Positions 31,748-40,312 of a stretch of 64,000 nt of DNA are shown here, in pieces (the first letter of the stretch is position 1; each line of letters begins with the position of its first letter). The stretch is from Pseudomonas putida (GTDB lineage: Bacteria; Pseudomonadota; Gammaproteobacteria; Pseudomonadales; Pseudomonadaceae), in contig NZ_JANHLD010000001.1 of the NCBI RefSeq assembly GCF_028682455.1, positions 1,178,001 to 1,242,000 of the forward strand. Reading direction: 5' to 3'. A program made the translations under genes and the position numbers. The notes under the pieces were generated by a model. That model saw only the letters and a program-made list of their open reading frames with translations. It was not told where the DNA came from and did not search any database.

Positions 31748-32389
31748 TCAGGCTGCGCCAGCCTTGGCAATCTGCAGTGCTCTGCGCTCGAACCGCTCAG
31801 AAACAGAATTGGCTGGCCCGTGGGGACGCTGCAGGTGCGTCACGATTTCGTAGGGACCATCAGAGAGTGGTCGCATGCTGATTCCCCATCCATGAGCATG
31901 CTCGATGTGCGATTGCGCGGATAAGCCGACGCCATAGCCCGCCGCCACCCATAGAGCCAGCAGCTCGAACGAAGTCATGTACCGAATGTTCCGTTGGTCT
32001 TCCGGTAGGAAGGAGGACAACCTCTGATCCAGTAAGGGACAGGCCTCTGCTTGCCAGCGAAACACCATGTAGTCCTGCAACCCGGCAATTGTGAGCGTTG
32101 CCTGATCCAGCAAAGGGAGCCGCAACGGCAGGGCAACGGCCATGCTTTCGCTCCACAGGGGCTGACTGCTCAGGGATGGATCGGCCAAGCCCTGAAGCGA
32201 CATCCCTGCGTCGTAACGGCCTTCACGAAGCCCTGCCACCAGATCGTCCGCCGTGACCTCGAAAAACGCGATGGTGACTTCCGGTTCCTCCGCGCGCTGC
32301 AGCGCAAGCAGCTTAGAGAGACGTGATGACGGCACACCAGGCGCTATCGCGAGCTTGAAATGGGACAACCGGTTTGTGGCGTCGTGCAT
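31748..32389 (-). CDS. Stand-alone LysR effector-binding domain, no DNA-binding domain
   Basis: A 213-residue protein that matches only the C-terminal substrate-binding domain of LysR regulators: FKLAIAPGVPSSRLSKLLALQ starts where the linker helix of a full LysR ends, and FELLALWVAAGYGVGLSAQS is the usual late motif. The 90-residue helix-turn-helix is absent, and I see no remnant of one upstream, where the next gene is a divergent XRE protein. It may be a truncated regulator or an effector-sensing partner of the XRE protein. Confidence 0.75.
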   Translation of the reverse strand: MHDATNRLSHFKLAIAPGVPSSRLSKLLALQRAEEPEVTIAFFEVTADDLVAGLREGRYDAGMSLQGLADPSLSSQPLWSESMAVALPLRLPLLDQATLTIAGLQDYMVFRWQAEACPLLDQRLSSFLPEDQRNIRYMTSFELLALWVAAGYGVGLSAQSHIEHAHGWGISMRPLSDGPYEIVTHLQRPHGPANSVSERFERRALQIAKAGAA

Positions 32390-32491
32390 GAGAGCCCCAC
32401 GAAGCTATCGGGTCAAAAAATAACCCAATATGATAGCAATGAGTTAAGTTTAACGTGGTTAAATTCTCTTGGCTGATCGACGCTTCTGTCA

Positions 32492-32785
32492 ATGCAGAAG
32501 CGTCCAATTTCACAAGGCCGTCCCCCAGGCACAACCACATTTGAAGCCGAGCCAGCGCTGGCCTTCGGAAAAGCGGTGCGTGCCACACGCCTGGAACAAG
32601 GAGTCGGTCAGGAAAAGCTGGCAGGCTTGGCTGGGGTCGCGCGCTCGCACATGGGCAAGATCGAGCGTGGAGAGCATATGCCTACGCTGGCTCTGATACT
32701 GAAAATTGCCGCCGCGCTCGGGATAAGTGCTGCCGAACTGATGGCTGTAACAGAGCGCAACCTTGGTTCAGGCACCGATTCTTGA
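32492..32785 (+). CDS. XRE-family regulator
   Basis: A 97-residue protein with a Cro/C1-type helix-turn-helix (residues about 25-85: LAFGKAVRATRLEQGVGQEKLAGLAGVARSHMGKIERGEHMPTLALILKIAAALGIS). It is divergent from the LysR effector-domain gene. The 102-base gap between them holds a run of TTAA-containing repeats (32443-32465) and GGGT-N9-ACCC (32420-32436), candidate operators. It is convergent with a full LysR gene. Confidence 0.83.
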   Translation: MQKRPISQGRPPGTTTFEAEPALAFGKAVRATRLEQGVGQEKLAGLAGVARSHMGKIERGEHMPTLALILKIAAALGISAAELMAVTERNLGSGTDS

Positions 32786-32810
32786 GATTGGCCGTCTGCG
32801 GATGGCGCCG

Positions 32811-33701
32811 TCAGTCGCCCAAACGGTCGCGTAGGCGAGCGATGAATCGCTCCAGCGAAACCGACATACTGCTGTTTTCGGACCAAAGCAAGTAGGTAGT
32901 GATGACTGCGGATTCCATCGCCAAGGGACGGATCACAACATCCGGACGCTGGTAGCCAGCGATCCTGGTCGTCGTTGTGAAGCCGACGCCGTAGCCTGCA
33001 CCGACAAGGGTGAGCATCATGTCCAGCGAGGACGCGTGCTCAACGACATTCGGCTTGTGCTCCAGAGGCTGCAGGAGCTGTGCCAGTTGGTGGCAGTACC
33101 CCTCGCACACCTGTGGATCGCACAAGACGAGCGGGTGGCTCCCGAGTTCATGAAGTGGAACCTCCCTGTGGGCGAGCAACTCGTGCCGGGCTGGCACAGC
33201 AAGCACCAGCGGGTCTCGCCAGATCGGTTCCGCAACAATGCCATCACCGACGTCGGCGGTGTGCGCGAACCCGATCGTGAAGTCGCCTGATCGTAAGCCG
33301 CGCAATTGCTCGGCCAAAGGCACTTCGGACAGACGTATCTCGACCTCCGGCTCCTCGGCGCGGCAACGGGCCAGAAACGCCGAGAGCCGAGGGTCGGTCG
33401 CACCATCGGAGACGGCAATGCGCAGGTTCCCTCGCAAGCCTGCTGCGACCGCTCGAACGTTCTCCTGTGCCTGCTCCAGGACAGTGAACAGCCTGCGGAT
33501 GTCCTGTAAGAAGGCGGCGCCAGCAGGGGTCAGCGCTGTGCCCCGGCGATTCCGATCGAAGAGCACAACCCCTAGCTCGTCCTCAAGCTCTTTGATAGTT
33601 CGAGACAAGGGGGATTGCTCTATATGCAGGCGCTCAGCGGCCCGTGTGAAATGAAGCTCTTCGGCCAAAACGATAAAGCAACGCAGGTGTCGCAGTTCCA
33701 T
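32811..33701 (-). CDS. LysR-family transcriptional regulator
   Basis: A 296-residue protein with ATG at 33701 behind a TAGGAA site (a TTG two codons upstream is less likely). The helix-turn-helix is MELRHLRCFIVLAEELHFTR...AAERLHIEQSPLSRTIKELE; the effector domain covers about residues 90-290. This N-terminus resembles regulators of aromatic or efflux genes (BenM/CatR-like branch), but the target is unknown. It lies downstream of the large leftward cargo array, 186 bases from its last gene. Confidence 0.85.
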   Translation of the reverse strand: MELRHLRCFIVLAEELHFTRAAERLHIEQSPLSRTIKELEDELGVVLFDRNRRGTALTPAGAAFLQDIRRLFTVLEQAQENVRAVAAGLRGNLRIAVSDGATDPRLSAFLARCRAEEPEVEIRLSEVPLAEQLRGLRSGDFTIGFAHTADVGDGIVAEPIWRDPLVLAVPARHELLAHREVPLHELGSHPLVLCDPQVCEGYCHQLAQLLQPLEHKPNVVEHASSLDMMLTLVGAGYGVGFTTTTRIAGYQRPDVVIRPLAMESAVITTYLLWSENSSMSVSLERFIARLRDRLGD

Positions 33702-33887
33702 GAGCAATGTTCCTATTCAGACGCTGACGACCTCCTTCTATTTGCTCCACGCTATGCAGGTTGAAAACTTCTAGGCGATGTTTTTTGCATATGCTCTTTG
33801 AGCACGAGATGTAGGCGTTCAACTTTTCCAAACGAGAGGCCGGGCTGTGTTTGACTGAGCATTCAAGAGCCCTGTATATCTACGGCG

Positions 33888-35405
33888 CTACGGTTCAATA
33901 TTTACAATGTCACCAATGTCATGTACGTATGCGAGTGCATAGGCCATCTCTCCAGACGTTTGCGCATGCAAAAACATCAATGGTTGCCCGCTTGTTACCT
34001 CGTCCCCTAGGCGAACCTGCAACTGAATCCCTGCGGCCGAACTCTCTGGCGCTCCGGCCAATTTGGCTAAACGGGAAAGTTTCCGGTTGTCGATGTGTAC
34101 TGCTCGTCCCGTAGTGGTTGCCAAAAGCGGTTCGACGTAAAGAGCTTGGGGTGGCTCACGAAATCCCCCCTGAGCGGCACAGATCCTCTGAAATTTTTCC
34201 CAGGCGCGGCCACTGCTGATCGTCTCGTGAGCCAATCGAATTCCATCCCCTTCTTTGGCGACGCCGCCAAGCTCAAGTACCGCACCCGCGACCAACGCCA
34301 CGCGGTCACATAGGTCTTGCGGCGCATCCGCCTCGTTGCGCAATACGGCCAACACGTCGCGCGCCTCCAACGCCGGGCCGATACCTCTGCCGACAGGCTG
34401 ATTCCCGTCTGTAAACAGGCAACGCAATACAAGGCCAAATGACGCGGCGACTTCCGAAAGGTGATGCGCAAGATGCTCGGCAGTTTCCCGGCTGCGGACT
34501 TTTGCGGTTGGCCCAACCGGAATATCGATCACGATGTGGGTCGCCCCTGCTGCAATCTTCTTGGATAACACCGAGGCAATCAGTTGTCCTTGCGTGTCGA
34601 TATCCAGTTCACGCTCAATACGCACGAAGATGTCGTCCGCGGGGCTGAGGTGCATCGCGCCGCCCCACGCCACGCATCCACCCTCTTTCTCCACGACCTT
34701 TCTGAGCGTATCCAGGTCCAGGTCTACAGGAGCCAGCGTTTCCATGGTGTCCGCCGTGCCAGCGGGAGAGGTGATGGCGCGTGATGAGGTCTTGGGCATC
34801 ACCAATCCATTGGCTGCGGCGATGGCAACCACCAACGGCGTGGTGCGATTTCCCGGTAATCCGCCCACACAATGCTTGTCCACAACAATCTGAGCCTGCC
34901 ATTGCAGGCGATCTCCGACATCGACCATCGCACGGGTGAGATGGATGGTCTCTTGCATATCCAGAGGCAGTACCGCCGTTGCGGTCAGGAAGGCCGAAAG
35001 TGCGACATCGGTATAGCGACCATCGACCACATCACGGACGATCGCCTGCAACTCCGTCGTTTGCAGTCGGTGGCCGTGAATTCGCGCACGCACGGCCGAC
35101 AACGATTCGAGCAGCGGAGGATGCCGAACCTGCACAAGATCGCCCTCATGAATGTCCAGGGCATCCCAGGCGGCCTCGGACAGAGCGATCTGTCCGGTTT
35201 TGAGCAGATCGCTGTCGATTTGGTACAGTAGCGCTTGCACAGTGCGGTCGCCGGCAATGATCAGTACCTGTGACCGCGGTGCCAGCCCTTCGGCACGGCA
35301 GACATGGCAGTCGGTCCGCATCAAGACGACGGGTTGATGCTGGGCATGCAGTCGCATGCGCAATGCTTGCAAGGCGGGTGTCTGGGGCGTGATGCGGGCA
35401 CTCAC
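33888..35405 (-). CDS. AMP/thymidine phosphorylase-family enzyme
   Basis: A 505-residue protein. The start is GTG at 35403-35405, which overlaps the stop of the upstream RNase gene as GTGA; the longer frame from 35447 reads into that gene. It matches the pyrimidine/AMP phosphorylase family of archaeal type: an N-terminal extra domain (about residues 1-85), then ALSAFLTA, the phosphate-binding VDKHCVGGLPGNRTTP (PGN as in AMP phosphorylases, where thymidine phosphorylases have VGDK) and SSRAITSPAGTADTME. AMP phosphorylase turns NMP and phosphate into base and ribose 1,5-bisphosphate. It is the last gene of the cargo array. Confidence 0.83.
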   Translation of the reverse strand: MSARITPQTPALQALRMRLHAQHQPVVLMRTDCHVCRAEGLAPRSQVLIIAGDRTVQALLYQIDSDLLKTGQIALSEAAWDALDIHEGDLVQVRHPPLLESLSAVRARIHGHRLQTTELQAIVRDVVDGRYTDVALSAFLTATAVLPLDMQETIHLTRAMVDVGDRLQWQAQIVVDKHCVGGLPGNRTTPLVVAIAAANGLVMPKTSSRAITSPAGTADTMETLAPVDLDLDTLRKVVEKEGGCVAWGGAMHLSPADDIFVRIERELDIDTQGQLIASVLSKKIAAGATHIVIDIPVGPTAKVRSRETAEHLAHHLSEVAASFGLVLRCLFTDGNQPVGRGIGPALEARDVLAVLRNEADAPQDLCDRVALVAGAVLELGGVAKEGDGIRLAHETISSGRAWEKFQRICAAQGGFREPPQALYVEPLLATTTGRAVHIDNRKLSRLAKLAGAPESSAAGIQLQVRLGDEVTSGQPLMFLHAQTSGEMAYALAYVHDIGDIVNIEP

Positions 35406-36760
35406 AGGGCGAACTCCTGGTTTTGCATGGGCACCGATGCGTGCCATTTGAGTTCGCGCTGAATACGTTCGCGCAGCGCCTCGGAGGCATTGGATTCACC
35501 ATGAACAATGAACACCCCTTCCGGCGCCCGGGTAAAGCCGCCCAGCCAACGCATCAGTTCATCGCTGTCGGCATGAGCCGACAACATCGCAAGCTCGGCG
35601 ACCTCCGCCTTGATCGGCATCCAGCGCCCATGAATTTTGACTTCGCGAGCGCCCTCAAGCAGCTTGCGTCCGCGCGTACCTGCTGCTTGGAATCCAGAGA
35701 ACAGCAGCGTGTTCTGATGACTGCCGCCAAACGCTTCTATGTGATGCAGCACGCGGCCGCCGGTGGCCATGCCGCTGGCGGAAATAATCACCTTGGGGTA
35801 GCGATTCGCCGATAGCGCCTTGGACTCTTCAACGTCGCGCACGTATGTGACTTCTGAGAATGCCGTCTCGAAATCGTGTTGAGCGAGCTTGTGGTCGTCG
35901 GCATGGCGGTGCAGCAGCGCAGTTGCGCTGGTGGCCATGGGACTGTCCAGATAGACGGGCACGTTGCGGAGCCGACCGCGCTGTCGCAACAGCCATAGGT
36001 CATAGATCAACGACTGCGCGCGTCCTACGGCAAAAGCGGGAATCACTACGGTGCCTCCGCGGCGAGTCGTACGCTCGATGATGTCGCCTAGCGCTTCGAC
36101 GGCATCGGAACGGTCATGATGACGATTGCCATAGGTGGACTCGATGATGATGTAGTCCGCTTCCGTGACGGGTTCAGGATCAGGCATGACCGCATCGTCA
36201 TAGCGGCCCAGGTCGCCGGAGAACACCAAACGCTTGCCGCCGATGTCGATCTGCGCCGTCGCCGCTCCAAGAATGTGGCCGGCCCTGCGTAGAACCAGGC
36301 GTGCACCGCCCGGCAATACCGTCTCCTGATGCAGTGGCACGGGCTTGAACTGCAAGAGCGTGCGTTCGGCATCTCGGACCCGATACAGGGCAAGGGCTGG
36401 CTTGTGCTTGGAAAATCCCTTCCGGTTGGCGAACTCGGCATCCTTCTCCTGCAACCAAGCACTGTCGAGCAGGATGAGTTCGGCGACGTCCCGTGTGGCT
36501 GGCGTCGAGAAAATCTTCCCGCGGAACCCGTTCAGCACCAATCGGGGGAGATATCCACAATGATCCAGGTGCGCGTGCGTCAGTACAACCGCATCGATGT
36601 CCTTGGACTCAACGACAAGATGCTGCCAGTTCAGCTCGCGCAGGTTCTTCAGTCCTTGGAAAAGTCCGCAGTCGATCAGGATGCGGGTACTGCCATATGT
36701 GATCAGGTGTTTGGAGCCGGTGACGGTACCGGCACCGCCCAGGCTGGTCAGTGAGAGCAT
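35402..36760 (-). CDS. Metallo-beta-lactamase/beta-CASP RNase
   Basis: A 452-residue cytosolic enzyme of the CPSF73-like RNA-processing family. The zinc motif THAHLDHCGY (His62, His64, Asp66, His67), the FSGDLGR aspartate, the beta-CASP insert with ESTYGNR, and the C-terminal LSAHADSDEL and FIVHGE histidines are all present. It lacks any N-terminal KH extension. Such enzymes cut or trim RNA. It is directly coupled (GTGA) to the nucleotide phosphorylase-like gene, which would fit turning RNA into nucleotides and then ribose phosphate. That link is inference. Confidence 0.86.
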   Translation of the reverse strand: MLSLTSLGGAGTVTGSKHLITYGSTRILIDCGLFQGLKNLRELNWQHLVVESKDIDAVVLTHAHLDHCGYLPRLVLNGFRGKIFSTPATRDVAELILLDSAWLQEKDAEFANRKGFSKHKPALALYRVRDAERTLLQFKPVPLHQETVLPGGARLVLRRAGHILGAATAQIDIGGKRLVFSGDLGRYDDAVMPDPEPVTEADYIIIESTYGNRHHDRSDAVEALGDIIERTTRRGGTVVIPAFAVGRAQSLIYDLWLLRQRGRLRNVPVYLDSPMATSATALLHRHADDHKLAQHDFETAFSEVTYVRDVEESKALSANRYPKVIISASGMATGGRVLHHIEAFGGSHQNTLLFSGFQAAGTRGRKLLEGAREVKIHGRWMPIKAEVAELAMLSAHADSDELMRWLGGFTRAPEGVFIVHGESNASEALRERIQRELKWHASVPMQNQEFAL

Positions 36761-36843
36761 GAAGTTGTCTCCTCGCTTGTTGGTGGGTTGTGAAATCAGG
36801 AGCTGGCGCGGTCACTGCGGACCGTGTCAGAACCACTTGAAAT

Positions 36844-39174
36844 TCACGCGTCGGTCGCGGCAGCAGCAGCCTGCGAACTGTTCCAGCCGGTCACTTGCGC
36901 AGCGGCATAGATGGCATCCACCCAGGTGCATCGATTGGCGATCAGCATTCCAGCCACATCGAGGGTGCCGCCGTGGTTGATGTAGCCCAAAGCCCGCGTC
37001 TTCGAAGGGCCGCTGTCAATGCGGCGAAGCACGCCCAGCATCGGCTCAGGGCGGGTATGGCTTATCAACACGCGCGGCAGGTGAGGCGGGAAGAGCGCTT
37101 GCAGGGATTCGTCACCGAGCACGAAGGCGGCCTCAAGTTCGTCTCGCGGAATGCGTAGACGGCCGGGCTCGACCACCACGGTGATGCACGACGCAAGCCC
37201 ATGGTGCTCCAGGCGGGCATGGGCTTTGAGCGCTTCCTCCAACTGGTAGGCGCCAATCGCTACGAATTGCAGTTGTGCGGTGGACGGATCGCCGGCTACA
37301 TGGGCTGCTCCATGCTCGATCAGCGATTGAGCCGCGGCGGCACTGAAGTGATTCGGCGTGTCGCGCTTGGAGACCACCACACAAGCCACTTGGCCGCGGC
37401 TGGCGTAGACCGCTCGCAACGCGGCGCACGCCGTGTTTTCATCCACCGGGAACAACACGCGTGCGGTGTCCGACATTTCCCCTAGCAATGCTTCGCCAAT
37501 GGTCGGGTCCTGGTGTGACTGCTCGTTCTTGCTGTTCTCCCAGGTGTGGGATGTGACGATCAGCGGGACGGAGATCCAGCCTGGCGGCTGGCCCAGCTCC
37601 TTCTGCCGACGCGCGAAGATGATCTCCTGGCGCATCAATCCAAGCATCTTGACCGCGAATGCCTCGTAGCTGACGATCAGGTTCAGCCCCCCTTTGTTGG
37701 CGAGGGCGGCGGCCGCAACGGCTTCTTCATTGAGTGCGGTGATCACCGAGCCATGCGTCGATTCCGGGACGCCGGGTTCGGGCACGTTGACGCGGTGCTT
37801 GAGCAGTGCCAGTGTGGCTCCCATCTTGTTGCTGGCCAGTTCATCGGGATTGCCGATCCGGACGCGCAACTGTGGATTTGCCTGCGCCAGTTTCACGAAC
37901 CAACGATCCAGTGAAGACATGGCGCTGCCCGATACCTCAGTTGGCGCCCAGGCCGGCATCGGCAGATGAGGGCTCGCTGGATGGCGTAGGGCCATGGGGT
38001 GCTCGCTTTCGCGCGAGCGCTGGCTCTGGCCGTGATTCGCAAGGACGGTGAGCGCGTTTTCCAGTTCGCTCTCGGGCACGAACAGCGCCGCAGCCCCTGC
38101 GTTGAAGGCCTCGCGTGCCTGCGCATCCTCGCGCGGATTGCCGTTCAGCGGCAGGTTGTGGGCGGCATTGGTCGCCGCGCCCGGGAAGCCAAAACCTTTC
38201 TCCGTCTCGGCGATCACGTAGGGCAGCTTGACCGGATAGCGCCGATCCGAGCGTGCGGCGAAGGCGCTCAGCGTGTCTTCGGCTTCAACAATGGCCCATG
38301 CGATCGCCATCGGATCACGTCCATCAACGATGACCGGATCGAAGCCGTTGTGGCGCAGGTCCTCGGCCAGCCAGGTAGCGCCACCTTCCTGCACGATCTG
38401 GGTGCGCTGCTCGATGCGCCGTCCGTTGAGAATCATGACCGGGATGGCGAAGCCGCAGTCCTCGGCGCGCCACCAGCGCGGCGCCCAGTCCGAGCCACGT
38501 TGTTCCTCGAAAGCGCCATCACTGAGGAATGCCACCAGGCTTTCTCCCGGCAACGGCGTGTGCACATACTGCAGCCCGGCGAACCCCAGATAGCCGCCTT
38601 CGGAGATCGCGCCGGCCGTGTTCGGCCCGGCATGGCTACCCAGCGGTACCGCGGGCCGACCCTGCTTATCGATGGCATAGGAGTAGAAGTCCCCGATCAA
38701 ACGCGACAGGCCCGCCTCGCTGCGGTCGTAGCGTCCACGCTGGGCGGCGGATACATCGCCGGTCAGTGCGTTCACCGCCTCGATCGCGGCCACGCAGTGC
38801 CCCTGCCCCATGAGCCAGCCGCGTGTCGTCCCGGTCAGCGCGTTGGCCAACAGATAACCCACGAAGGCTGGCACCATGTTGAGCGAGCCGCCGGTGTGGC
38901 CTTCGGGCGTTTGTTTGAAATCATCGGAGCCCAGTGGGCAGCCGCTTCGGTCGATGCGCCGGGCATAGGTCATATGCGCCACTACGCTCATGGCCGTGCA
39001 GGCCACCCGGTCGGCTGCAGCCAGCAGCGCATGGGCCGAGGCTTCGTCTGCTATACGCCTTTGCGCGACCAGACGTTGCACTAGGGCCTGCATACGTTCG
39101 ATGGTTTCAGACCTGTGCGCGATGGGCCCGTAACCAGCACGCCAATCGGTTGCGAGGTTAGCTTGAGAGGACAT
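36844..39174 (-). CDS. Divergent phosphoketolase-family protein
   Basis: A 776-residue thiamine-diphosphate enzyme-like protein. The match runs the full length of phosphoketolase: EGHTGGSLN (residue 91), MGQGHCVAA (122), SHAGPNTAGAISEGGYLG (180-197), a cofactor stretch SDGAFEEQRGSDW...MILNG (218-251), and C-terminal SHTWENSKNEQSHQDPTIGE. True phosphoketolases have PGHGG, HEGGELGY and GDGE at these places. Related proteins carry the database name xylulose 5-phosphate 3-epimerase. Phosphoketolase would give acetyl phosphate plus glyceraldehyde 3-phosphate from xylulose 5-phosphate, which suits the acetate kinase and phosphotransacetylase genes upstream. Confidence 0.78.
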   Translation of the reverse strand: MSSQANLATDWRAGYGPIAHRSETIERMQALVQRLVAQRRIADEASAHALLAAADRVACTAMSVVAHMTYARRIDRSGCPLGSDDFKQTPEGHTGGSLNMVPAFVGYLLANALTGTTRGWLMGQGHCVAAIEAVNALTGDVSAAQRGRYDRSEAGLSRLIGDFYSYAIDKQGRPAVPLGSHAGPNTAGAISEGGYLGFAGLQYVHTPLPGESLVAFLSDGAFEEQRGSDWAPRWWRAEDCGFAIPVMILNGRRIEQRTQIVQEGGATWLAEDLRHNGFDPVIVDGRDPMAIAWAIVEAEDTLSAFAARSDRRYPVKLPYVIAETEKGFGFPGAATNAAHNLPLNGNPREDAQAREAFNAGAAALFVPESELENALTVLANHGQSQRSRESEHPMALRHPASPHLPMPAWAPTEVSGSAMSSLDRWFVKLAQANPQLRVRIGNPDELASNKMGATLALLKHRVNVPEPGVPESTHGSVITALNEEAVAAAALANKGGLNLIVSYEAFAVKMLGLMRQEIIFARRQKELGQPPGWISVPLIVTSHTWENSKNEQSHQDPTIGEALLGEMSDTARVLFPVDENTACAALRAVYASRGQVACVVVSKRDTPNHFSAAAAQSLIEHGAAHVAGDPSTAQLQFVAIGAYQLEEALKAHARLEHHGLASCITVVVEPGRLRIPRDELEAAFVLGDESLQALFPPHLPRVLISHTRPEPMLGVLRRIDSGPSKTRALGYINHGGTLDVAGMLIANRCTWVDAIYAAAQVTGWNSSQAAAAATDA

Positions 39175-39212
39175 TTCAGGTCTCCTTGAAAATAGTTGGA
39201 TCGATAAAAAGA

Positions 39213-40109
39213 TCAGCCTCGCGGATCGGTTTTCCCGCTAGAGAGAGCGTCGGCAATCAGCGAAGCGAGACCAATCCGGTTGCTCGGATGCGGTACTGCG
39301 TCGGTGGACGTAATTCGGGCAAACAACGGTGTCAATTGGGCCCAGGCATCCTCGGCGAACAGGGCATGCACCACTACGCACTCCGGCTTGCGCATTCCTT
39401 GCTCGGCGAGCTTGCGCGCCGCGACGGCGAGCGTGCGGCCTGATGATGCGATGTCGTCCACAAGCACCGGCGTTCTGCCGCGCCAGATCGACAGGTCGGG
39501 AACATCGATGTCCACGCTGCGATCGCCATGGCGTGTCTTGCGAAGCACAGCGTGCGGTACGCCGATGCGGGACGCGATGGCGCCGGCCCACTGCTCGCTT
39601 TCCTCGTCGGGGCCCACGATCAAAGGTTCTTCGACATGATTCGCGATCCAGTCGGCCAGCAGTGGTGCGGCATGCAAGGTGATGGTGGGGATCGTGTAGA
39701 CCGCTGATAGTGTCGGATAGCGGTGCAGATGCGGATCCACCGTGAGCAGCTTGTCGAAGGTCGATGAGACCAGACGTGCGAAGGACCGCGACGTCACGCT
39801 TTCTCCGTCATGGAATCGCTTGTCCTGGCGCATGTAGGCCAGATACGGTGCGATCAGGTTCACCTCTTGCGCGCCAAGTTCGCGCGCCGCGTCAGCGGCA
39901 AAAGCCAGAAGCAGGAACTGCGGATCAGGATGGGCCAGCGTGCAAATCACATCCACGATCCGATCGGCAGGTTCGCCATGCAACCGGACATAGCTCTCGC
40001 CATCGGGGAATCGGCGCGTTTCGATGCGGCCGGCTTCGCTGCCGCATGCCTGCGCGATGCCGCGGGCCAGATCTTCATTGCCGGGTAGGGCCAGGGTGAG
40101 TCGTTGCAT
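39213..40109 (-). CDS. Ribose-phosphate pyrophosphokinase-like protein
   Basis: A 298-residue protein of the PRPP synthetase/phosphoribosyltransferase fold. RRFPDGESYVRL, APYLAYMRQDKRF (the ATP-binding loop region), LTVDPHLHRYPTLS and the PRPP-binding loop PVLVDDIASSGRT are clear. It is not the housekeeping prs of Pseudomonas, which is longer and starts with MVFTGNANP-type sequence. It lies between the LpxR and phosphoketolase-like genes and shares ribose phosphate chemistry with the latter and with the nucleotide phosphorylase. Whether it runs forward or consumes PRPP-like compounds is unknown. Confidence 0.83.
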   Translation of the reverse strand: MQRLTLALPGNEDLARGIAQACGSEAGRIETRRFPDGESYVRLHGEPADRIVDVICTLAHPDPQFLLLAFAADAARELGAQEVNLIAPYLAYMRQDKRFHDGESVTSRSFARLVSSTFDKLLTVDPHLHRYPTLSAVYTIPTITLHAAPLLADWIANHVEEPLIVGPDEESEQWAGAIASRIGVPHAVLRKTRHGDRSVDIDVPDLSIWRGRTPVLVDDIASSGRTLAVAARKLAEQGMRKPECVVVHALFAEDAWAQLTPLFARITSTDAVPHPSNRIGLASLIADALSSGKTDPRG

Positions 40110-40312
40110 CCATTTATCTCCTTATTTGTTGTCCTTGGTCTCTTATCGAGCGCGGGTGCCTTATCGTTCAGCTCGCTGTGTTCACCTTGCCAACTGGCTA
40201 ATGACGACGGCATTGGCAGTACTGCGTCGACGTGGTAGCTCCACAAGCAACCAGGCTCTTGTCATGAACAGCAACAGAGTGGCTTGCATGGCGTTCAAGG
40301 AATCGATCTGCA

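Noticed and set aside
33702..33887. Possible small gene between the LysR and the phosphorylase-like gene
   Set aside because: Short frames only, without ribosome sites or family motifs; I see nothing in this gap.
37999..39084. 361-codon forward frame over the phosphoketolase-like gene
   Set aside because: It lies entirely within the opposite coding strand and shows no protein family features.
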